Assembly (NCBI GenBank): GCA_019359675.1
Contig: JAHHGX010000008.1
Location: 1-64,000 of the forward strand
Source: Calothrix sp. FI2-JRJ7
GTDB lineage: Bacteria > Cyanobacteriota > Cyanobacteriia > Cyanobacteriales > Nostocaceae
Reading direction: 5' to 3'
DNA length: 64,000 nt
The notes under the pieces were generated by a model that ran no database searches, was not told the DNA's origin, and was given only the letters and a program-made list of their open reading frames with translations. Positions 30,901 through 38,200 of the stretch are shown piece by piece; position 1 is the first letter of the stretch; every line of letters begins with the position of its first letter. Position numbers and translations under genes: made by a program.

Positions 30901-32592
30901 TAACGCCCGGTCAGCGACTTTCAACAGTAATAGTTGCTGCGGATTCAATTTTGCTAATTCATTGGGTGGTATTTTATACCCTAATGTATCAACATCAAAA
31001 TTCTGAATATATGCTCCCTGTGGTGCTTTGCCATCAGTTAGACCGTATTGAGACAACAAATCATGTTGCTGTTCGATACCATGCCAGCGCTCTTGAGGCA
31101 AAGGAACAAACTGCTGCGTACAGTCATAGATACTGCGGTCAAATGCATCTAAACCGTTACAATTACCGAAAATGCCATCCATTCCCACAATTGCCATCTT
31201 CGTAAGTGGAAGTGGTTCAGAAGAATTTGCTGGATGTGTAGTCATTCCTTGTTCGAGAATGATATGGGCATTTGTACCGCCAAACCCAAATGCACTAATT
31301 GCCGCACGCTTAATATTTGCTTTACTCGACCAATTAGTAGCACTACGAACAACATTTTTGGCAGAAATGACGTTATTTGCTGTTCCCGTCGGTTCTTTAA
31401 CATTAATAGTGGCAGGAATGACACCTTTGGACATACTCAAAAGTACCTTAGCCAAACTAGGAGCTGCTGCTGCTGTTAAAAGGTGTCCAATATTAGCTTT
31501 CACCGAACCTACAAGCGGTGAAGCTTGATGCTTACCGAAAAAAGTTTCAACTGAATTAAACTCTGTTGTGTCACCAAGTAAAGTACCTGTAGCATGACAC
31601 TCCATATAATCAATATCGCGTGGGTTTAAATTCGCTTCACGATATGCGCGCTCGAAAGCTAAAACTTGACCTTTGGAATTTGGACTTAAAAGATGTTTAC
31701 CACGTCCATCATTAGATAAACCATTTCCAGCAATAACCGCATAAATTCTGTCACCATCTCTTACAGCATCACTATAACGTTTGAGTACAAACATTCCAGA
31801 GCCTTCAGCAGTAATCAACCCGCGCGATGACTTATCAAGCGGACGACTAATATCATTATTTTCGGGATAACCTTGAATAGTCGAAAACAACATCCTGATA
31901 AATAGTGGGTCAGCAGCACTAATACCACCAGCCAGCATCATATCTGCTTTATGCGTCCATAGATAATGCGATGCTAACCGTATCGAATATAAAGGTGAAG
32001 AACAAGCTGCGTCTATACTCATATGAATATTCGATAAAGATAGCGCTTGGGCGATCACAGCCGCTGGCAAACCCGATATCATGGCATTATGAGTTGAGGC
32101 GCCACCGTTACCAAGTGAAGGTAAATCGAAGTCTGTTTTCAGCAACTCACCAACAGCGGGCGCCAAAATTTGCTTATAAATAGGAGCAAACAAACGATTG
32201 GAATACTTCGTAGGTAAAGAAAGAGTGCCTAATATGACTCCGCACTTTGCGAGTATTTCAGAATTATTTAAATAACCACTATCTCGGAGTGCTTGCTGTG
32301 CAACATAAAGCGACCATTTAAAAGTGTTGTCGAGACTGTCAAGAAAAGCTGGAGGAAGTTTGTAACCTTTGCTATCAAACTTAAAATCGCGAATAAAGGC
32401 GCCTCGCAATGAGTAAAATTTATCAGGATTACCTTTTACTGGGTTATAAAATACACTTGGCTCTACACCAAGTTCTTCAGCAGTAATTGTTGAAGTAGAG
32501 TCTTTTTGCTCAATTAAATTATGCCAAAACTCATCAGGGTTTTTGGCATCGGGAAATAGGCAAGAGTATCCGACAATAGCAATTTTTTCCAC
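27928..32592 (-). CDS. hglC: HglC: ketosynthase - chain-length-factor-like KS - acyltransferase
   Basis: 1554 residues. KS1 (about 1-455) has a complete site: Cys197 in DAACSSPLYS, ECHATGTLLGD and NIGHLLTAAAA. KS2 (about 470-935) is KS-shaped but lacks Cys (TAGENSTF replaces TACSSS) and the first His (EVYGSGV replaces EAHGTGT), as in the chain length factor of PfaC-type PUFA synthases; NIGHTFVASG is kept. An AT domain follows with GYSLGETS (Ser near 1141). The C-terminal tail is Gln/Asn/Pro-rich and ends in a helix HAAFLQSRQQFSKQM. HglC should elongate the chain with HglE's ACPs. Third synthase protein of the operon. Confidence 0.92.
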   Translation of the reverse strand: MEKIAIVGYSCLFPDAKNPDEFWHNLIEQKDSTSTITAEELGVEPSVFYNPVKGNPDKFYSLRGAFIRDFKFDSKGYKLPPAFLDSLDNTFKWSLYVAQQALRDSGYLNNSEILAKCGVILGTLSLPTKYSNRLFAPIYKQILAPAVGELLKTDFDLPSLGNGGASTHNAMISGLPAAVIAQALSLSNIHMSIDAACSSPLYSIRLASHYLWTHKADMMLAGGISAADPLFIRMLFSTIQGYPENNDISRPLDKSSRGLITAEGSGMFVLKRYSDAVRDGDRIYAVIAGNGLSNDGRGKHLLSPNSKGQVLAFERAYREANLNPRDIDYMECHATGTLLGDTTEFNSVETFFGKHQASPLVGSVKANIGHLLTAAAAPSLAKVLLSMSKGVIPATINVKEPTGTANNVISAKNVVRSATNWSSKANIKRAAISAFGFGGTNAHIILEQGMTTHPANSSEPLPLTKMAIVGMDGIFGNCNGLDAFDRSIYDCTQQFVPLPQERWHGIEQQHDLLSQYGLTDGKAPQGAYIQNFDVDTLGYKIPPNELAKLNPQQLLLLKVADRALQDAKISEGANVAVLIATETEYSVHQLQQRWNLDWQVKDGLAASDICLHKDTVNELETVVKDAVHHPVEISEHVSYISNIMASRISAMWDFTGPTFTITAGENSTFKVLEIAQHLLTTGEVDAVLVGAVDLAGGLEHVLLRNKMAPINTGANTLSYDQKANGWNVGEGAGAVVLMRHDSKEKHRTYAVIDAVSLCQQHTTTTDILDKRLTTPDATQVQKVSQQALQIANVQPNEVEYVEVYGSGVAQEDEAEIDGLLQAYSGKHGLNCALGSVKSNIGHTFVASGIASLIKTALCLYHRYIPGTPKWTGVKNQAVWQGSPFYVAPESRPWFLNKDVKKRVAAVNSIGIDGTYAHVILSEEPEQVERPSKYLEQTPFYLFPIAGTNSSDLLEKLNHLQNQIGNNSINLAKLASQTFTTFKTSNNPDYTLAIVGRNQVEVSKEIDNAITGLKKAFETGEDWQTPLGSYFTPKPLGKHGEVAYIYPAAINSYIGISRNLFRLFPHVHEDKVIKSLYSLVADIAQLVFPRSLNKLTTRQLETLEKQFLEDSLAIFETDMGFARLMTTIMCDEFQVKPKHVFGYSLGETSMMSSSGVWSDFSKGINAFHTSSLFSDRVSGAKNAVREYWGMPTVHQANDDSFWSTYLLMADPNKVREYLKNEPRVYLTQINTPEEVVIAGDTQAIERTIKALGCNAFKAPFNHAIHNEAMRSEYSEIVKLNTLPAQQLPNVKFYSSASYQEIALNTDTIAQSIGKCLCEPLDFPRLVNQVYNNGAKIFLETGSGNVCSRWIDKILENKPHITIPLNRRGVDDHTSIVRALAKLLSHQVQLNLEPLYTQETAKTNKVTMKTVTTGGQNIIEKILDPQNRQKFQNYPITNQPPKLPQITQKEFIMEKVTNNSLNSTPAIEFEKLTEATKQAPEPSYNQPITIQKLEQITPCSNITTQRMSQHLSKLNTNNSSISKNHAAFLQSRQQFSKQMSEIIELQIACAQNLLKG

Positions 32593-32639
32593 GATTTATA
32601 GCTCTGTTAAATAATAGTGAAATGACAAGTTGATTAACC

Positions 32640-32722
32640 TAACCCCCCAACCCCCTTCCCTACTAGGGAAGGGGGAGTATTATTTGCTCCCCTCTCCTTG
32701 CAGGAGAGGGGTCGGGGGAGAG
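32640..32722. repeat. Two adjacent C/G-rich hairpins between hglD and hglC
   Basis: CCCCTTCCCT/AGGGAAGGGG with a 3-nt loop, then CCCCTCTCC/GGAGAGGGG with a 5-nt loop. This type of repeat is widespread between cyanobacterial genes. In the operon it may attenuate or stabilise the message. Confidence 0.75.
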
Positions 32723-32726
32723 GTTT

Positions 32727-34451
32727 TTAACCTAACAATTTAGGCAAAATAATTCCTTTTGTTCCAAGCAATCGCAGGAATACTTTACCATTAGCATCAT
32801 GAATGATAAAATCAGCACTTATTCCTGTTGCTGTTTTTTGCTTAACTTCGCAGGAGACATAATATAGTTGATTGACAGGAATTTCTGCAAACTGTTCAAA
32901 TTTATCCATTTGGCCAGGTAAACAGATTTGATTATGGTAGTGATATAACCAAATCCATAAGGGATGTGTACTTAAGTCAGTTGCATAAGGATTAAGCCAA
33001 TCAATTGGAAATTGACCAGTAACTTCGCGACTAATGGGTTTCCATAGACATTCAGCGGTAATTTTTTCAGGGGAGATATTTAGTATACGTTGGATTTCTT
33101 GGAAAGTGGCGCCATGAAACAACGATGATGGGTCTTGCTGGTAAAATTCTTTACCACGCAATGTAATTATATTGTCTTCCTCAAAGTTGAAATTATTATA
33201 GATAGGACAAGGAGGAAGTTCACGAACTAACTTGATTGCTGCACTAAAGTGATAGTTAAGTTTGCCATTGGGAAGTTCGCTGACAATTTGGGCTTGTAGA
33301 TTAACTTCTTGCCCGTCTACCTTGCTAATTTCTTTTAATTCTACAATATGGGATGGCGCCATAGCTGGGTTAAAAGTTATACCCTTTAGCACCTTGAAAT
33401 TAGAGTCATTAAAAAATATATATCCTGGATAAAGTTCCTTACAAACATTAGAAATCCAAGATACAGCACAAGTTGCAGGTAAAACTAAATTACCAGAAAT
33501 TGTATGGTCGAGTAAAAACGGATTAGCTTCAGCTAGTAGACGACGACGTACTTTATAACTGCGTAACTCTGAACCAAGAGGTACAGGAGGTAAAATCATT
33601 GGACTACCAATAACCACCTGAGTACTATCGTGATAAATGGGGTTAAGTTCATTAACCAACATTTGAGTACCCGCATCTACAGGGATAATATCAATACCTC
33701 GACGTGCAAATTCTTTCTTTAACTCCGGTGTCACCATACCGCTATCCCAACCACCCCAGTTTATAGCAACAACATGACATTCAGGATTTTGCTGTTTAAC
33801 TAAATGAGCAGACTTATTGAGAATTTCATTTGCAATAGCGTAATCAGACTGTCCGATGTTTCCATAAAAACCCGTTACAGACGAAAACAACACCAAATGC
33901 TGTAACTGACTCGCTGGAATACTATTAAGGAGATTTTCTAAACCTTGAACCTTAGCAGTATAAACCTTCTCAAAATCCTCGCTAGTCTTTTTCTCAATCA
34001 ACTTATCAGCTAAATTACCCGCACCGTGAATAATACCAGTAACAGCACCAACCCTAGCTGCTGCTTGCGGAATCTTCGCTTTCAAAGCTGCAACATCAGT
34101 TACATCTACACTTAAATAGTCAGCATTGCCACCAGCTTGTTTAATAGCAGCTAAAGTCTCCTTAATTTCGCGACTCGAAGCAATCTCGTTATATGACTTC
34201 TGAATACTCATTGGAGTCGGTTTACCACCAGTGGCAATAAAATCCTCCATAATGCGCTTCTTCAAAACAGCCTCATCAAAACAACCCTTGGCAAAATCAG
34301 GTTCATTTTCAATTAACTCAGACCGACCCAACAAAATAAACTTACAACGGTGCTGTTGTGCCAACTTAATCACGCATTTAGCAGTAATACCCTTGGCGCC
34401 ACCACTAACAACAAAAACAGAAGAAGGATTTACCTGAACAAGTGTTGTCAT
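32727..34451 (-). CDS. hglD: HglD: catalytic half of a ketoreductase fused to a dehydratase
   Basis: 574 residues. The N-terminus starts straight with the NADPH-binding KR subdomain: FVVSGGAKGITAKCVIKLAQ, LSVDVTD, GIIHGAGNLAD, VLFSSVTGFYGNIGQSDYAIAN (Ser and Tyr of the active site) and INWGGWDSGM. From about 285 comes a hotdog-type dehydratase-like domain with PFLLDHTISGNLVLPATCAV (catalytic-type His). No KR structural subdomain precedes it. That half seems to be at the C-terminus of HglE. The symbol follows gene order and domain content of the Anabaena HGL island. The product sets keto to hydroxyl and enoyl states of the growing chain. Confidence 0.8.
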   Translation of the reverse strand: MTTLVQVNPSSVFVVSGGAKGITAKCVIKLAQQHRCKFILLGRSELIENEPDFAKGCFDEAVLKKRIMEDFIATGGKPTPMSIQKSYNEIASSREIKETLAAIKQAGGNADYLSVDVTDVAALKAKIPQAAARVGAVTGIIHGAGNLADKLIEKKTSEDFEKVYTAKVQGLENLLNSIPASQLQHLVLFSSVTGFYGNIGQSDYAIANEILNKSAHLVKQQNPECHVVAINWGGWDSGMVTPELKKEFARRGIDIIPVDAGTQMLVNELNPIYHDSTQVVIGSPMILPPVPLGSELRSYKVRRRLLAEANPFLLDHTISGNLVLPATCAVSWISNVCKELYPGYIFFNDSNFKVLKGITFNPAMAPSHIVELKEISKVDGQEVNLQAQIVSELPNGKLNYHFSAAIKLVRELPPCPIYNNFNFEEDNIITLRGKEFYQQDPSSLFHGATFQEIQRILNISPEKITAECLWKPISREVTGQFPIDWLNPYATDLSTHPLWIWLYHYHNQICLPGQMDKFEQFAEIPVNQLYYVSCEVKQKTATGISADFIIHDANGKVFLRLLGTKGIILPKLLG

Positions 34452-34466
34452 ATTTAAAAGTTAGGA

Positions 34467-34623
34467 GTAGGGTGTGTGACGCTGCTAAAGAATCTCAAAC
34501 AAAACTAGTGAACTGGTGGCGTCACGCACCAGCGCAAGAAGTTGTCACAATTAATCGTCGGTGCGTGACGCTACAAGTTTTATCACTGAAGTGAATTTTT
34601 TTCATAGCGTCACACACCCTACC
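34467..34623. repeat. GTGTGTGACGC/GCGTCACACACC hairpin array before hglD
   Basis: AGGGTGTGTGACGCTG (34469) with GTGGCGTCACGCACC (34517), then GGTGCGTGACGCT (34560) with AGCGTCACACACCCTACC (34606). The last arm overlaps the stop region of the upstream 163-residue gene. Same family as 27727 and 44721. Confidence 0.8.
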
Positions 34624-35110
34624 TTCTTAAATCATCAAATGAATCACTACGGGGAGTTCTATCATAAACAGGACTACGACGAGGAGAACTTCTAAGGGAC
34701 AGCGAAAGCAAAACGAAAAATGCTATTATAATTACAGCAATAACAGGCGTTAAATTACTATCACTTTTACTTTGCCGACTACTTGATTGATTAGTTTGTT
34801 GATTAGTTTGTTGAGTACTTTGTTGATTATTCGGCGCCCCCAATCGAATATCCCCTAAATCTTTCTTATCGGGCGCCAAATTAATAAAACCCCCATAAGA
34901 TTTATGCCCAGAAGCTTCAACAAAAATCTCAGCGCGTACATTTTTAGATTTATCAGGACTAATCTGAAATTTATAAATCCCTTCCAAATCAGTGTAAGAA
35001 GTCAGAGAAATATCATCAGTTCTCAGAGAAACTTTGGCGCCGCGAATTGGAGCTTCTTTTTGATAGTCGATAACTCGACCAATGTAATTGATTACATTTT
35101 TCTTAGACAT
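34619..35110 (-). CDS. Membrane-anchored carboxypeptidase-regulatory-like (Ig-fold) protein in the hgl operon
   Basis: About 163 residues from the ATG at 35110 (a GTG three codons earlier is the first in-frame start). Residues about 8-90 form a CarboxypepD_reg-like beta domain (GRVIDYQKEAPIRGAKVSL, YTDLEGIYKFQI). A low-complexity Gln/Asn/Ser linker follows (TQQTNQQTNQ), then one transmembrane helix (VIAVIIIAFFVLLSLSL, near 126-142) and a short basic Arg/Ser-rich tail. No N-terminal signal is seen, so it may be tail-anchored with the beta domain in the cytosol, next to the synthase. Located between hglE and hglD, co-directional. Its role is unknown; a membrane tether for the synthase is a guess. 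Confidence 0.75.
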   Translation of the reverse strand: MSKKNVINYIGRVIDYQKEAPIRGAKVSLRTDDISLTSYTDLEGIYKFQISPDKSKNVRAEIFVEASGHKSYGGFINLAPDKKDLGDIRLGAPNNQQSTQQTNQQTNQSSSRQSKSDSNLTPVIAVIIIAFFVLLSLSLRSSPRRSPVYDRTPRSDSFDDLRR

Positions 35111-35153
35111 GTCACACACCGGAAGAGAAAATGTAGAGACCGAATAAAATCTT

Positions 35154-35220
35154 AGAAACCGGGTTTCTTAATCGATAACTTGTGATAAATACAACGATTT
35201 TGCGTAGAAACCCGGTTTCT
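35154..35220. repeat. 67-bp paired-palindrome repeat between hglE and the small membrane-protein gene
   Basis: Bounded by AGAAACCGGGTTTCT and AGAAACCCGGTTTCT, with an ATCGATAAC...TTTTGCGT middle. Same family as 15774, 20583 and 41154. Confidence 0.8.
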
Positions 35221-35232
35221 TTGCTCCCAGAT

Positions 35233-38200
35233 TTATTTAGCAATTAACGTCACGCGACCCTGACTACCATAAGCGACTTCAGTAAGATAACGATTTGGGT
35301 CATGCAGTTCAGCAATAATGCAACGTGCTGATGTATCAGCATCTAGTTGAGGACTAAGGTCAATTGCTCTACAAAAAACATTTGCCCATTCCCAAATCAT
35401 TGTTTTGGTTAGTCCAAATAAACCGGAACCAACGGCGCCAAAGTTTACTTGGTTAGTTAGTCCAAATGCTCCATCAAGACGGGCAACAGTGCAAAAACAA
35501 GCGCGTTCAACTTGTGCTGCGGACGTTAGCGATTTCTTCAAGTATTTTGCTATAAAGAAAATATGTTTGACGATTGCTTTTTCTCGTGGACTGTAGAAAA
35601 CACCTTGGGAATTACTAGTTTGAAACAGTGGGTGAATATGAATGAAGGCGCCAACAGAACCGTATGTAGTTGCGATTTCGTGCAGCTTTTGTTGTAAGTG
35701 CAGTTCGCAAACGTCTGTCAGCATTACTCTGTCGATACCTTCTGGTAAAACCGATTTTTCGGGGACGAGTGTGGGAGGAAGGTTTAAGACTACAACCTTC
35801 CATCCCTTCTCGTTTAAGCTTTGAGCAACTTTTGCTGTTGTCGCTGAACCATCATCAGTAATTAGAGCTACATACCCCTGTGGTAAGTTAAAATCTAACC
35901 AATCTGGCTCGTTCAACTTTTTGAGTTGAGCAGGTAGTCGTTTAATACCTACGTCAACTACGTCTACTACTACTACATCGGTTCGTCGGTCAATCGTATC
36001 AAACTGATACTTTTTTTTTTCACTTCCAGATAGCTTCTGGAGATACTCAACTATTTGACCTATCGTTCGGAGTTCCGCCATTTCCTCCATGTTACTTGGT
36101 TTGGGCAAGTCGGGTAATTGTTCTTGTAAGGCGCCCATTATTTCTACCCGTTTAATCGAGTCAATCCCTAGGTCAGCTTCCATATCCATGTCGAGTTCAA
36201 GCATTTCTATGGGATAACCTGTTTTTTCACTTGTAATGGCAAGTAATGTTTGGTCGAGACTTTCAAATTTAAATTCAAACTCAGATTTTGTGCTTGATAT
36301 TGTTTCTAGTTCTAAAGTTGGAACTGCAACTTCTTGGATTGTTGTTTGGGTTTGAGTTTGAATTAAAACGTTACTTGGCGCCTCCTTTAGAACTTCTGAG
36401 ATAGTAGGTGCTGTTACGGGGGTAATATCTGCGGTGGTTCGCAGTTCGACTTTAGCAACTTCTACTGATGCTGTTTTGGAAGAATTAGATTGTAAGTATT
36501 CGACGATTTGACCTATGGTGCGTTTTTCGCTCAGTTCTTCGAGGTTTGGTTGAGGTAGTTCGGGATACGCTTCTTGTAAGGCGCCCATTATTTCTACCCG
36601 TTTAATCGAATCAATCCCTAGGTCAGCTTCCATATCCATGTCGAGTTCGAGCATTTCTATGGGATAACCTGTTTTTTCACTCGTAATAGTTAGTAATTTG
36701 TTGCTCAGGTTTGATAGGTCAGGTGTAGCTGCTACAGAAATAGGGGCTGTTACTTGCTGCTCTACTACCTGATTAATAATTGCTGGTTCTTGTTTTGGTT
36801 GTACTGGTGGTGTTGGAATTTCGGGAATAGTTACTTTTGGTGCAACTGGTTCTACTATTTTAGTTACAGGTGCGACAGGTGTTTCGATGCGGGCAACTTC
36901 TGGTTTTGTTGAAGGCGCCAATATAGGTTGAACTTTGGCGGAGCTTACCTGTTTAACATCACCTTCTACAACAGCCGCATATTCTTGCTGGATGAGTTGG
37001 AAGAAGTTTTTGCTATGCTCAACTTGATGTTGAAGGTATTGTTCGTGAATACGTAGGGTTTCACTTTGCTGTGAGTGGAACTGCATCATGCTTCGCTCTA
37101 AGCTTTCCATGATGACAGGTTTCATTTCTGGGTTAGGGTTGGAAGTTGATGGTGCAAATAATGTGTTTTGTTGTTGCATCAGTTGGAAGAAGGTTTGTGC
37201 ATATTCCTTCTGATGGTTCAAGTACAGTCCGTGAACTTGTAAGTTTTCACTTTGGTTTTGTTGGAATTGTCCCAGGACATATTCTAAGCTTTCTAAAACC
37301 CGTTGGTAATAAGCAAGGTTGTTTGCTGTTGGTTGGATTGGTAATAAGCTTGCCTCTTTAGCAACGGGTGGTGTTGATTGTACTGGCTCTTGTTTTGGTT
37401 GTGGAATGGGGGATGAGGCGCCATTATTAGTAATGGGTTCCATTTGTGGTTTGTGGTGATGCCCATTGGTTTCGGGTAAGGAAATTTCTGTTATTGCCAT
37501 ACTCTTTGTGTCGATAGTTGCTGGTTTAGGAAGTGATACTTGATGTTTGTCTTGCAGTGCTTCGATACGACTTTTTTGGGTTTTCTCTGATAAGTAGTTA
37601 ACGCCGTTGATGCGAATGTTTAAACCTTTGTTGGTTTCGGTTGTTAACTGTTTTGGAATTTGATATGGGTCGAGGTCTTTAAGTGGCATTCCTGCTACGC
37701 GCAATTGTACGGCAGCTTCGCGTAGAGTTCGGTAACTATTTTTTTGAGGTGAACCGTTGAGGGCAATAGCTAGGTGAGGACGGTTGCCAAGAATATCTTT
37801 AACAAGATTGGTAAGAATTTTCTTGGGTCCAAATTCAACGAAGCAGTAACCACCAGCAGTATAGATATTTTCGATTTCTTGTTTAAAGAGTACCGAGTTG
37901 GCAAGGTGGGTTTCTAATAGACGTTGAATTGTCTTTGGTTCGTTTGAGTAAATATTACCAGTCACATTGCTGTAAACTGGAATTTTGGGAGTTTGGAAGT
38001 TTACAGATTTTAGTGCTATTGCAAATGCTTTCTGTGCGAAGGCTATTTGCGATGTATGGAATGCCGCTGATACTGGTAGTAAGATTGCACTGTAACCTTG
38101 GTCTTGCAAAGCTTGTCTAACTTTGCCTATTTCTACCGTTGGCCCTGCTAGTACAATTTGATTTTGAGAGTTGTAATTAGCAATGCTTACGTGTGGATGT

